This document shows positions 25,181-34,222 of a stretch of DNA of 61,897 bases, piece by piece. The stretch spans positions 54,510-116,406 of the forward strand of contig NZ_GL985606.1 of the NCBI RefSeq assembly GCF_000220835.1, read 5' to 3'. The stretch comes from Actinomyces sp. oral taxon 448 str. F0400. Lineage in GTDB: Bacteria; Actinomycetota; Actinomycetes; Actinomycetales; Actinomycetaceae. Each line of letters starts with the position of its first letter. Position 1 is the stretch's first letter. The notes beneath the pieces were generated by a model. That model saw only the letters and a list, made by a program, of their open reading frames with translations, was not told the DNA's origin and did no database searches. The position numbers and the translations under genes were made by a program.

Positions 25181-26439
25181 TGCTGGGTCTCCTCCCAGGT
25201 CGCATCCCCCTCGGATATTGCCGCGATGGCCGCGAAAGCCGCACCGGCGGCGCCGGACGCAACGGCGGCGGCCGTCTCGGGGTTCTCGGGCTCGTCCGGC
25301 CGGTCCGGCTCCTCCGGTATCAGGCGCGGCAGGACGAGGGTGAAGGTGGAGCCGCGGCCCGGGGTGGACCACAGCTCGACCGTGCCGCCGTGGTCGGCGG
25401 CGACGTGCTTGACGATGGACAGTCCCAGGCCCGTGCCGCCGGTCGCGCGCGAGCGGGCCTTGTCAACCCGGTAGAAGCGCTCGAAGACGCGCCCCTGCGC
25501 CTCCTTGGCGATCCCGATGCCCTGATCGACGACGGCGATGCGCACCAGCTCGGCGTCGTCGGCGTCCACGCTCAGACCCACGCTCACGCGCGTGCGCGGG
25601 TCGGAGTAGCGGATGGCGTTGTCCAGCAGATTGCGGACGGCGGTGGTGATGAGAGCGGCGTCGCCGCGCACGTGCAGGCCGCGGGTGCCGCCGGCCACGA
25701 GGACGACCTCCTCGGCCTCCGCCTCGGTGCGCACCCGATCGAGGGCCTCGGCGACGACGGCGTCGAGATCGACGTCGTCGGGCTCGACCAGGGCATCGCC
25801 CTCCTGAAGGCGGGAGAGCTCGATGATCTCCTGGACGAGCGTCTCCAGGCGAGTGGACTCCTTGCGTATGCGTCCGATGTAGTCGCGCACGATCCGGGGG
25901 TCGTCGACGGCGCCCTCGACCGTCTCCGCCAGCAGGCAGATCGCTCCGACGGGCGTCTTGAGCTCGTGGGAGACATTGGCGACGAAGTCGCGGCGCATGT
26001 CCTCCAAACGCTTGGCGGCGGTGCGGTCCTCGACGAGGACCAGGACGCGGCCGCGGCCGATCCCCGCCACGCGCACGTGCAGGTGGAACTGGCCCGCCCC
26101 CGCCACGCGCCCGCGGGCGACCGTCAGCTCGGCGTCCTGCGGCCCGCCGCCGGCGCGCACGCGGGCGACCATCTCGCCCACGCGCGGCTCGCAGACCTCG
26201 TCGTCGCGCACGATGTTATAGGTGTAGGCGGTGGCCGAGGCGCGCAGCACCTCGTCGTCATCGTCCAGCACAACCACGGTAGAGCGCAACGCGGCCAGGA
26301 CGGGCACGACGCCGTCGCGCTCGAGAGTAGACCCCGCGGTGATGCCGTTCGACCGCGGATCGCGGGCCGAAACGCCCAGGGCGAGACCCACGGCCGTGCC
26401 GATACCGGCGCACGCGAGGGCCGCCCCGATCAGCAGCAT
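25177..26439 (-). CDS. senX3: Sensor histidine kinase, SenX3 type
   Basis: A 420-residue kinase with an N-terminal membrane helix (LLIGAALACAGIGTAVGLAL), a PAS-like region (~60-150), an H-box (FVANVSHELKTPVG), N-box (NLLDNAIRYSD) and G-boxes (DQGIGIAKE, GTGLGLSIVKH). An Ala/Pro/Glu-rich C-terminal tail of about 50 residues is unusual. The ATG at 26439 begins directly with the membrane helix; an ORF start at 26670 would add an implausible lead. It is divergent from phoU. Confidence 0.92.
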   Translation of the reverse strand: MLLIGAALACAGIGTAVGLALGVSARDPRSNGITAGSTLERDGVVPVLAALRSTVVVLDDDDEVLRASATAYTYNIVRDDEVCEPRVGEMVARVRAGGGPQDAELTVARGRVAGAGQFHLHVRVAGIGRGRVLVLVEDRTAAKRLEDMRRDFVANVSHELKTPVGAICLLAETVEGAVDDPRIVRDYIGRIRKESTRLETLVQEIIELSRLQEGDALVEPDDVDLDAVVAEALDRVRTEAEAEEVVLVAGGTRGLHVRGDAALITTAVRNLLDNAIRYSDPRTRVSVGLSVDADDAELVRIAVVDQGIGIAKEAQGRVFERFYRVDKARSRATGGTGLGLSIVKHVAADHGGTVELWSTPGRGSTFTLVLPRLIPEEPDRPDEPENPETAAAVASGAAGAAFAAIAAISEGDATWEETQQ

Positions 26440-26699
26440 GATGCTTCCCACGCCCTCAAGGGTAGGGGCGGGGACCCCGTTCGCCACGGCGCCGGGCCGA
26501 CAGAGGCGACCATCACCCGGACGCACGAGCCCGCCGTTCCCACTCATCGGCCCCGCAGGCCCACAATGGCCTCGGGGCGTGTCCGGCTCCCCGGCGTCCG
26601 ACCGCACCCCAACCCGTCGGCCGGCGCGCGGCGGCCCGGCGCACGGCATGCAGAATCCGGAAATGATCACGGAATAACCAGGCAGTCAGGAGCGGTCTC

Positions 26700-27428
26700 G
26701 TGCGCGACATCTTCAACCAGGAGCTCAAGCAGCTCGGCTCCGACCTGCGAACCATGGCCTCGCAGGTGGCGACGGCGATCGAACGGGCCGCCGAGTCGCT
26801 GAGCAACGGAGACATCATCGTGGCTGAGCAGGTCATCGACGCCGACGAACGCATCAACGACCTCCAGCAGGACATCGACGACATGTGCATCATGCTGCTA
26901 GCGCGCCAGCAGCCGGTGGCCGGGGACCTGCGCAACGTCATCTCCGCGCTGCGCATGGCCCAGACCCTCGAGCGGCAGGGCGATCTGGCCCGCCACGTCG
27001 CGGCGATCGCGCGCGGACGCTATCCCGAGCCGCCGGTGCCCGAGCCGGTTCTGGGACTCATCCTGCAGATGGCGGACGCCGCCGTGCGCGCCGGAGCGGA
27101 CGTGGCCCGCCTCGTCGAGACCCACGACCTCGACCTGGCGGCTCGGATCCAGCGCGGGGATTCCGCGCTCGACTCCCTGCACCGCCAGTCCTTCCAGATG
27201 ATCCTGGACCCCGCCAACGAGCTGAGCCGCCAACAGGTCGTCGACGCGGTTCTCATGGGCCGCTTCCTCGAACGCTTCGGCGATCACTCGACGTCAGTGG
27301 CCCGCCGCATGGCCTACCTGGTCTCCGGAGCCATGGACCTCGATGCGGGCCTCGGCGCCGGTGCGAATCCCGCCCCCGCTTCCGATGATGCCGGCGCCGC
27401 TTCCGGACCTGAGAGCGCCCAGGCCTGA
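26700..27428 (+). CDS. phoU: Phosphate-signalling adaptor PhoU
   Basis: A 242-residue helical protein with two PhoU repeats (AEQVIDADERINDLQQDID near 42-60 and the second around 140-215, GRFLERFGDHSTSVARRMAYL). It links the Pst phosphate transporter to the SenX3 kinase and damps signalling when phosphate is plentiful. Start is GTG 26700 with AGGAG upstream. A Gly/Ala-rich tail of ~25 residues ends the protein. It is divergent from senX3-regX3. Confidence 0.94.
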   Translation: MRDIFNQELKQLGSDLRTMASQVATAIERAAESLSNGDIIVAEQVIDADERINDLQQDIDDMCIMLLARQQPVAGDLRNVISALRMAQTLERQGDLARHVAAIARGRYPEPPVPEPVLGLILQMADAAVRAGADVARLVETHDLDLAARIQRGDSALDSLHRQSFQMILDPANELSRQQVVDAVLMGRFLERFGDHSTSVARRMAYLVSGAMDLDAGLGAGANPAPASDDAGAASGPESAQA

Positions 27429-27508
27429 GAGCGCCCGGAGCGCCGCTGCCGAGCACTCTCCGGCGCACGATCGGCCGTCCCGGCCGTCGGGGCGAACCGG
27501 CCCTCGAT

Positions 27509-27548
27509 GCGAGGTTGGCACGCCCCGCGCGGGGCGTGCCAACCTCGC
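27509..27548. terminator. 40-bp perfect palindrome between phoU and gpmA
   Basis: Bases 27509-27528 pair perfectly with 27529-27548; the core is GGCACGCCCCGCGCGGGGCG flanked by GAGGTT and AACCTC. It lies 80 bp after phoU and 84 bp before the gpmA stop, so a two-way terminator for the convergent genes is likely. A 20-bp perfect arm with no spacer is more than a terminator needs. Confidence 0.75.
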
Positions 27549-27632
27549 TACGCCGACACGGTCGTCATCGCCGGGTCGCCGCAGCGACTCGTCGACAGTG
27601 ACGACGTCACCACAAGGACCACGAGGACGAAG

Positions 27633-28370
27633 TCATTTGCCCTGATTCGCCACTGCGGCGATCTTCGCCTCGGCCTCGGGGTCGAGGTAGCGGCCGCCCT
27701 TCTTCAACGGTTTGAGGGTCTCCTCATCGAGCTCGTAGACCAGCGGAACACCGGTGGGGATGTTGAGGGCCGCGATGTCATCGTCAGAGATCTCATCGAG
27801 ATGCTTGACAATGGCCCGCAGCGAGTTGCCGTGCGCGGCGATCATAACGGTCTTGCCGGTCCTGATCTCCGGGACGACGGTGCTCTCCCAGTAGGGGAGC
27901 AGACGGCCCAGGACATCCTTGAGGCACTCAGTGGTGGGAATCGGCTCGCCGGCGTAGCGGGGATCGGCGTCCTGAGAGAACTCGCTGCCGATCTCGATGG
28001 ACGGCGGCGGCACATCATAGGAGCGACGCCAGAGCATGAACTGCTCCTCGCCGTACTCGTCGCGGGTCTGCTTCTTGTTCTTGCCCTGAAGCGCCCCGTA
28101 GTGGCGCTCGTTGAGACGCCAGCTGCGCTCGACGGGGATCCAGTGACGGTCGGCAGTGTCCAGGGCCAGGTTGGCGGTCATGATGGCGCGCCGCAGCATC
28201 GAGGTGAAGAGCTTCTCAGGCAGGACGCCGGCCTCCTTGAGGAACTCGCCGCCGCGGACGGCCTCGGCACGCCCCTTCTCGGACAGCGGGACGTCAACCC
28301 AACCGGTGAAGAGGTTCTTCGCATTCCATTCGCTCTCGCCGTGGCGGAGCAGTACGAGGGTGTAAGCCAT
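27633..28370 (-). CDS. gpmA: 2,3-bisphosphoglycerate-dependent phosphoglycerate mutase
   Basis: A 245-residue glycolytic enzyme interconverting 3- and 2-phosphoglycerate. It has the phospho-His motif [10 protein letters not shown] (His10), [11 protein letters not shown], and the second His in [12 protein letters not shown]. Length matches the family (~247). The ATG at 28370 is chosen on homology; the upstream in-frame ORF to 28445 is not conserved. Its place beside senX3-regX3-phoU is the usual actinobacterial order. Confidence 0.95.
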   Translation of the reverse strand: MAYTLVLLRHGESEWNAKNLFTGWVDVPLSEKGRAEAVRGGEFLKEAGVLPEKLFTSMLRRAIMTANLALDTADRHWIPVERSWRLNERHYGALQGKNKKQTRDEYGEEQFMLWRRSYDVPPPSIEIGSEFSQDADPRYAGEPIPTTECLKDVLGRLLPYWESTVVPEIRTGKTVMIAAHGNSLRAIVKHLDEISDDDIAALNIPTGVPLVYELDEETLKPLKKGGRYLDPEAEAKIAAVANQGK

Positions 28371-28490
28371 ACCCCTATCTTGCCAGGCCGTGGCGAACGC
28401 GACCAGGCCCCTGAGTCCCAATGGACGCAGGAGCTCGGATCGCATGCGCGCCGGCCGAGCCGGGACGCGCGTCAGCGCGCGGCGACAGGC

Positions 28491-28817
28491 TCAGTTGGCG
28501 GCGTCGTAGGCCTCGCGGATGGAGGCGGGGATACGACCGCGGTCGGAGACCTCGTAACCGTTGGCGCGGGCCCACTCACGCACCTTCTGGGTGTTCGAGT
28601 GAGTCCGTGCGGCGACGCCGGCACGACGACGGATACGACGGCCGCCTGAACGGCGCGCCTTGACGGTCCACTCCTCAATGGTCTCACGCAGCGCCGCCGC
28701 GTGGTCGTCATTGAGGTCGATCTCGTAGGTGACGCCGTCGAGGGCGAATGTGACGCTCTGAGTAGCTTCGGAGCCGTCGATGTCGTCCACGAGAATGATC
28801 TGGGTCTTCTGCGCCAT
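28491..28817 (-). CDS. lsr2: Lsr2 nucleoid-associated protein
   Basis: A 108-residue H-NS-like silencer. The N-terminal beta/oligomerisation part (VTFALDGVTYEIDLNDDHAAAL) is followed by a C-terminal DNA-binding domain with the minor-groove RGR motif (DRGRIPASIREAY). GGAAAGG precedes the ATG. It coats AT-rich, often foreign DNA, so the AT-richer ABC operon at 39-41.5 kb is a likely target. Confidence 0.95.
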   Translation of the reverse strand: MAQKTQIILVDDIDGSEATQSVTFALDGVTYEIDLNDDHAAALRETIEEWTVKARRSGGRRIRRRAGVAARTHSNTQKVREWARANGYEVSDRGRIPASIREAYDAAN

Positions 28818-29300
28818 GGTGCATGCCTTTCCGGGTGGTGGGGGTGGTGGCCCTCGATTCCGAGGAGCAAATCGTTGGTGACAACGCTAAGCGCAAAGAG
28901 AATTGGATGCAAGTCCGTACAGCGCCCGTCGTCCGACCGGCCCGAGCAATTCGACCGGCGGGCTACGGGTCGATTCGCATTCGGTGGGGCCGAGCGTCGT
29001 CGACGACGAGCGCTGCCGGACGGCCTGCTTATCCACAGATCTCGCGAGATTTCCACCGATCTCGACGGATAAGGCCCCGGCTCCGATGGCAGGAGAGGGC
29101 TCGCAAGAGGCTTCACGGACGGGTCGAGGTCAGTCCGCCGCCGAAGATCGACTCCCCGGACCCCGGCGAGCGGAAGAGGAAGTCATCACGGGAGACTCAC
29201 TCGTCGAAGGACTGCACTCGGCTTCGGCGAGCGGAAGAGGAAGGAAGGCGGAGGAGAGGGTGCGGAGAGCCGCACTCATCCCCCGTGGGAAGAGGCAACG
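28818..29300. other. Purine-rich gap between lsr2 and tRNA-Thr
   Basis: No gene is supported in this ~480-bp stretch. A 19-base direct repeat CGGCGAGCGGAAGAGGAAG occurs at 29164-29182 and 29225-29243 within a strongly purine-rich tract. The part next to lsr2 (28860-28910) is AT-richer and probably holds the lsr2 promoter. Confidence 0.5.
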
Positions 29301-29328
29301 GAAAAACCCGGGACCCTCAGGACCCGGG
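29301..29328 (-). terminator. Intrinsic terminator of tRNA-Thr
   Basis: On the minus strand a CCCGGG/CCCGGG stem, extended inward by two further pairs past one mismatch, is followed by TTTTT (29302-29306). It lies 27 bp downstream of the tRNA 3' end. Confidence 0.75.
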
Positions 29329-29354
29329 CTGACACGCCGTCCGCACCGACGCGG

Positions 29355-29427
29355 AGCCACCTGTGGGAATCGAACCCACGACCTATTCATTACGAGTGAA
29401 TCGCTCTGCCGTCTGAGCTAAGGTGGC
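29355..29427 (-). tRNA. tRNA-Thr (anticodon CGT)
   Basis: The minus strand folds as a standard 73-nt tRNA. The acceptor stem is GCCACCT/AGGTGGC with discriminator U, the D-arm has AGCTCAGACGGCAGAGC, the anticodon stem is ATTCA/TGAAT with loop CTCGTAA (anticodon CGT, reads ACG), and the T-arm has GGTTCGAATCC. CCA is not encoded. Confidence 0.96.
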
Positions 29428-29721
29428 GCGCTGCCAGAGCAGCGGATCGCACCTTACCGGCCCCGACACTCGCACCGCAATCCGGACGTCGAACGCCGGA
29501 GCGTGGTGCTGAACACAGCCGCGTCGGGGTCGCCGACATCGGCCCCGGCCCCGCGCCCCATCGTGCTCTCCCGCGCCGGCGCCCACCATCGAAGACGGAC
29601 GGGAAGACAGCAGGCGCCGGAACGTACGGGCGCCGGAGTGCCGGACTTGCTACCGTGACTGATGCGCGGCAGCACTCCTGCGACGCGCCCTCCTGCTTCA
29701 ACCGCACCTCAGGACGGCTCC

Positions 29722-31251
29722 ATGGCAGACCACTTCTCTCTCTTCCCCGCGTCGGATCGACCCCTCGCCGACAAGGGCGACGCCGGTTATGACAAGGCCC
29801 TCAAGAACCGCCACCTCCAGATGATCGCCATCGGCGGCTCTATCGGCACAGGACTCTTCCTGGGCGCCGGCGGACGCCTCGCGCAGGGAGGCCCAGGACT
29901 CGCCCTGGCCTACGCCGTGTGCGGAGTCTTCGCCTTTCTCATGGTACGGGCGCTGGGCGAGCTGGCGATCCGACGCCCCTCCTCGGGCGCTTTCGTGTCC
30001 TACGCGCGCGAGTTCCTGGGAGAGAAGGGCGCCTACATCACGGGCTGGTTCTTCTTCCTGGACTGGGCCGTCACCGTCATGGCCGATATCACCGCCGTCG
30101 CCCTCTACCTGCACTACTGGACGGCTCTGCAGGTCGTGCCCCAGTGGCTCCTCGCACTCGTGGCGCTGGCCCTCGTGTTCGTCCTCAACATGCTCAACGT
30201 CAAGATGTTCGGCGAGGCCGAGTTCTGGTTCGCCCTCATCAAAGTCGCCGCCATTGTGGCCTTCATGCTGGTGGCCGTGTGGGCCATCATCACCGAGGCG
30301 CCCGTGGGCGGCACCACCGCCGGCCCGCACATCATCGCGGACAATGGCGGATTCTTCCCCACGGGCCTGACCACCGCCCTCACCCTGACGCTGGGCGTCA
30401 TCTTCGCATTCGGCGGCACCGAAATGGTCGGCGTCGCCGCCGGCGAGGCCGAGAACGCGGCCAGGGTCCTGCCCCGGGCCATCAACTCCATGATCCTGCG
30501 CATCTTCATCTTCTACGTCGGCAGTGTCATTCTCATGGCCCTGAGCCTGCCCTACACGGCGTACTCGGACAACGAGTCGCCGTTCGTCACCTTCTTCTCC
30601 GGGGTCGGCATCCCCCACGCCGGCGACATCATCCAGGTCGTCATCCTCACCGCGGCCCTGTCCTCCCTCAACGCCGGGCTCTACGCCACCGGTCGCACGC
30701 TGCGCTCCATGGCCGTGGCCGGCGAAGCCCCGCGCGCGGCCGCCGTACTCAACAAGCACCAGGTCCCCTCCGGAGGCATCATCATCACTTCCGCCCTGGG
30801 TCTGCTCGGCGTGGTGCTCAACGCCTTCCTCGCCGAGGACGCCTTCAAGATCGTCATGAACCTGGCGGGCATCGGCATCGCCGGCACCTGGTCCGCTATT
30901 CTCGTGGCCCACCTGGCCTTCCTCAGACGCGTGCGTATCGGTGCTGAAACGCGCCCCGCCTACCGGATGCCCCTGGCCCCGTGGTCGAACTTCGCGGCGC
31001 TCGTGTTCTTCGGCATCGTCGTCCTATCCAACCTCAACAACGCCTCGGGCCGCTGGACCCTCCTCCTGTTCGTCATCGTCGTCATGATGATGGTGGGCGG
31101 ATGGTACGCGGTACGCGGCCGCATCCGCGGCGACCTGCTCGACGACGCCCTCGCCGGAGCGCCCGAGGACGACTCCCGCCCGGTCGGGCCCGTCGCGGAC
31201 CCCGCGCCGGCCGTCGAACCGTCCGCGCCCCGCGACGGGCCCGACCGGTGA
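29722..31251 (+). CDS. ansP: Amino-acid permease, probable L-asparagine carrier (APC family)
   Basis: A 509-residue permease with 12 predicted membrane segments. The APC/AAT signatures are present: HLQMIAIGGSIGTGLFLGAG at the first helix, GELAIRRPSSGAFVSYA, FGGTEMVGVAAGEAENAAR and SSLNAGLYATGRTL. An acidic/Pro-rich cytoplasmic tail of ~45 residues follows the last helix. Placed 49 bp upstream of an asparaginase gene on the same strand, it probably supplies asparagine. The ATG at 29722 (AGGA upstream) is preferred to 29662. Confidence 0.88.
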   Translation: MADHFSLFPASDRPLADKGDAGYDKALKNRHLQMIAIGGSIGTGLFLGAGGRLAQGGPGLALAYAVCGVFAFLMVRALGELAIRRPSSGAFVSYAREFLGEKGAYITGWFFFLDWAVTVMADITAVALYLHYWTALQVVPQWLLALVALALVFVLNMLNVKMFGEAEFWFALIKVAAIVAFMLVAVWAIITEAPVGGTTAGPHIIADNGGFFPTGLTTALTLTLGVIFAFGGTEMVGVAAGEAENAARVLPRAINSMILRIFIFYVGSVILMALSLPYTAYSDNESPFVTFFSGVGIPHAGDIIQVVILTAALSSLNAGLYATGRTLRSMAVAGEAPRAAAVLNKHQVPSGGIIITSALGLLGVVLNAFLAEDAFKIVMNLAGIGIAGTWSAILVAHLAFLRRVRIGAETRPAYRMPLAPWSNFAALVFFGIVVLSNLNNASGRWTLLLFVIVVMMMVGGWYAVRGRIRGDLLDDALAGAPEDDSRPVGPVADPAPAVEPSAPRDGPDR

Positions 31252-31300
31252 GCCGCCGACCGAACCCGTCGAACCACCCGCTGAACCGAGGCGAACCACG

Positions 31301-32311
31301 ATGAGCGTCCACATCACCTACACCGGAGGCACCATCGGGATGGTCGACTCCCCTCGCGGGCTCGTGCCCGGAGCGGACCTCGAGAGCTGGCTCGCCGACC
31401 TCCTCGACGGCACCGATCTCGGCGGTCAGGTGACGCTGACCGGCCTCGATCCGCTCATCGACTCCTCCAACGCCGCCCCCGGCTCGTGGCAGCAGATCAT
31501 CAAGGATCTGCGCACCCACCACGCCGACCGACCGGCCCAGGGCTACGTCGTCCTCCACGGCACCGACACGATGGCCTACACCTCGGCCGCGCTGTCCTAC
31601 GCCCTGGCCGACTTCGACCGCCCGGTAGTCGTCACCGGCTCTCAGCTGCCGTTGGGCGTCGTCGGGTCGGACGCGGCCCCCAATGTCACCGGGGCGCTGC
31701 GCGCCGCCACGAGTCGGCGGGCGGTCGGCGTCAGTCTCTTCTTCGGCCATCACCTGCTCGCCGGCAATCGCGCCACCAAGACCAGCTCATGGGCCTTCCA
31801 GGGCTTCACCTCCCCCAACGCGGTGCCACTGGCCGTCACCGGCGCGCCCTGGCAATGGACACGGCCCTCGGAGGCAGGGACCGGGTGGCCGCATCCGAAG
31901 CCGTACGAACGTCACGATGTCGTCGTCATCGACCTCGCCCCGGGCATCACCGCAGCCCGTCTCCGAGCCCTGCTGACCCCGCTGCCCGAAGCGGTCGTCC
32001 TGCGAGCCTTCGGGGTGGGCAACGTCCCCAGCGCCGAGCCGGGGCTGGCTGACGTCATCGCCGAGGTCATCGGGGCGGGTGTGGCCGTCATCGTCGCCTC
32101 CCAGTGCTATGAAGCCGAGGTACTCCTGGGCCACTACGAGGCGGGCGACGCGATCGCGCGGGCCGGAGCCGTGGGCAGCCGCGACATGACATTGGAGGCG
32201 ACTTACGCCAAGGTACAGTTCCTCCTGTCCCAGGGGCTGCGGGGCGACGAGCTGAGCCAGTGGATGGGGCGGTCGATCGCGGGCGAGCTCACCACCTCCC
32301 GCGGCCGCTGA
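31301..32311 (+). CDS. ansA: L-asparaginase, type I/II fold
   Basis: A 336-residue amidohydrolase converting asparagine to aspartate and ammonia. Both catalytic threonine motifs are there: YTGGTIGM with Thr11 and HGTDTMAYTSAAL (~88-100), plus the Lys of the second triad (RATKTSSWAFQ). There is no signal peptide, so it works in the cytoplasm on asparagine brought in by the permease upstream. Confidence 0.93.
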   Translation: MSVHITYTGGTIGMVDSPRGLVPGADLESWLADLLDGTDLGGQVTLTGLDPLIDSSNAAPGSWQQIIKDLRTHHADRPAQGYVVLHGTDTMAYTSAALSYALADFDRPVVVTGSQLPLGVVGSDAAPNVTGALRAATSRRAVGVSLFFGHHLLAGNRATKTSSWAFQGFTSPNAVPLAVTGAPWQWTRPSEAGTGWPHPKPYERHDVVVIDLAPGITAARLRALLTPLPEAVVLRAFGVGNVPSAEPGLADVIAEVIGAGVAVIVASQCYEAEVLLGHYEAGDAIARAGAVGSRDMTLEATYAKVQFLLSQGLRGDELSQWMGRSIAGELTTSRGR

Positions 32312-32374
32312 GTCGAGCGCCGAAGGCGGACCGGAGCGGGGCGGCGTGCGGGGCCGGGACGGGCTCCCGCCGTC

Positions 32375-33988
32375 TCACTCATCGCAGGTCAGGCCGTCCT
32401 CCGGCAACCGCCCGGCGAGCAGGTAGGAGTCGACGGCGTTGGTGACGCAGTCGCCCGCACGCCCGTAGGCGGTATGGCCGTTGCCGTTCCAGGTGAGCAG
32501 GTGGCCGTCGTCGAGCTCCGAGGCCAGGGCCTGACTCCACGCGTAGGGAGTGGCCGGATCGCCGGTGGTGCCGACGACGAGGATCGGGGCGGCGCCCGAG
32601 GCGCGAATGGGTTCGCGCACACGAGTCGACTCATGCCCCCAGGTCCGGCAGAACAGGTCGGAGTAGCCCAGGTCCGCCCCGAAGGTCGGGGAGACCTCCG
32701 CAAGCTCCGCGGCCTGCGTCTGCCAGGCCGCGACGTCGCCGGTGACGGGGTAGTCCAGGCAGTTGATGGCGCTGATGACCTCGGTGCTGTTGCTCTTGTA
32801 GCTGCCGTCGGAGTTGCGCGAGGCGTAGACGTCGGCCAGGCGCAGCAGGGACGATCCGTCGTCGTGGTTCATGGCCCGATTCAGAGCCTGGGAGAGCGTG
32901 GACCAGGACTCGGACTGGTACAGGGTCCCCAGGATCGCATCGCGCGCCAGGGGGTAGGTCAGCGGGCGGTTCGGGTCGTTGGTCCTCACGGGCCTGCTGC
33001 GGGTGGCGTCCAGGAAGTCCCGGACCTGTTGAATCCCGGTGTCGGCGTCGCCCGTCAGCGGGCAGCCGCGCCCGGCCTGGCACTCCTCGACGTAGGTGCG
33101 CAGAGCGTTCTCGAAGCCCTGCGCCTGCCCCAGGGCGAGCTGGTCGGCGGTCAGAGCCGGGTCGACGGCGCCGTCAAGCACCATGCGCCCGACGTTGCCG
33201 GGGAACAGGTCGGCGTAGGTGGCCCCCAGGTAGGTGCCGTAGGAGTAGCCGAGGTAGCTCAGCGGGCCATCCCCCACGACGGCCCGCAGGACATCGAGGT
33301 CGCGGGCGGCTGAAACGGTGTCGATGTGGTCGAGCAGCCCCGGCGTCCCGGTGGAGGCCTCGCACTCGCCCTTCAGCTCGGTGGCGTCATCGACGACGTC
33401 GGCCTGCGCCTCGGCGGCCGTGGACGCCTCGCTGATCGGCGTGTTGTTCTTCCCCGCGCGATCGGCGTCGACCTCGGCGTCGGTCAGGCAATCGACGGCG
33501 GTGGAGCGGCCCACGCCGCGCGGGTCGAACCCCACGACGTCGTAGGAGCTCAGGAGACTCTTGGACAGGCGGTTGTCAACGCTCTCGACGAGTTGGACGC
33601 CCGACCCCCCAGGTCCGCCGGGGTTGATGAACAGGGATCCGATGCTCGTGCCACTGGCCGAGCGGCGTTTGAGGGCGAGCTCGATGACGGTGCCGCCAGG
33701 ATCGTCGTAGTCCAGCGGCACGCTCACGCGCGCGCAGGAGTAGGAGCCCGGGCTCGAGTCGGTCGAGTCCGACGCCCCCATGCCTCCGTCCTGTTCGCAG
33801 GGGTACCAGGAGATCTCCTGATCGTAGAACGACTCCAGCCCGGCCGGCACCGATGCGGATCCGCCGCTAACGGCCACCGGGCTGGGCGCGGATGCGGGAA
33901 CGCCGCAGGACGCCAGCGTCGCGGACGTCAGGAGAACGGCGGCTGCGAACGCGCAGCGGGCCCGAGCCGAGATACTGGAGGTGCTCAC
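32375..33988 (-). CDS. Secreted lipoprotein alpha/beta hydrolase, tripeptidyl aminopeptidase-like
   Basis: A 537-residue exported enzyme. The signal AAAVLLTSATLASCG ends in a lipobox (LASC). The body has the oxyanion segment INPGGPGGSG, the Ser nucleophile elbow GYSYGTYLGA, Asp in VVGTTGDPATPY and His in WNGNGHTAYG. This is the Streptomyces SlpD/TAP pattern (peptidase S33, TAP C-terminal domain), which removes tripeptides from N-termini. A paralogue lies at 43284. In actinobacteria this gene type often sits near tmk/holB and tRNA-Thr, as here. Confidence 0.9.
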   Translation of the reverse strand: MSTSSISARARCAFAAAVLLTSATLASCGVPASAPSPVAVSGGSASVPAGLESFYDQEISWYPCEQDGGMGASDSTDSSPGSYSCARVSVPLDYDDPGGTVIELALKRRSASGTSIGSLFINPGGPGGSGVQLVESVDNRLSKSLLSSYDVVGFDPRGVGRSTAVDCLTDAEVDADRAGKNNTPISEASTAAEAQADVVDDATELKGECEASTGTPGLLDHIDTVSAARDLDVLRAVVGDGPLSYLGYSYGTYLGATYADLFPGNVGRMVLDGAVDPALTADQLALGQAQGFENALRTYVEECQAGRGCPLTGDADTGIQQVRDFLDATRSRPVRTNDPNRPLTYPLARDAILGTLYQSESWSTLSQALNRAMNHDDGSSLLRLADVYASRNSDGSYKSNSTEVISAINCLDYPVTGDVAAWQTQAAELAEVSPTFGADLGYSDLFCRTWGHESTRVREPIRASGAAPILVVGTTGDPATPYAWSQALASELDDGHLLTWNGNGHTAYGRAGDCVTNAVDSYLLAGRLPEDGLTCDE

Positions 33989-34222
33989 CGGAGCAGCCTA
34001 CGGGACCGCCCCGGCGGGCTCCTCCCGGGAGGCGAGAATGCGGGAGGAAATGCAGGAGGAGCGGTCAGCGGGCCTGACGGCCCTCGGCCCCGACCTCCCA
34101 AGAGGCGGGACGTCCCCGCGGCGACCCCGTCGGGCCGCCTGGTCGCTATCGTGGCGGGGGGCGATCGACGGGCCCTGTGAAGATCTCTCGGCCGGGTCGG
34201 ACTCTGCCGTAGTGTCGCGATC

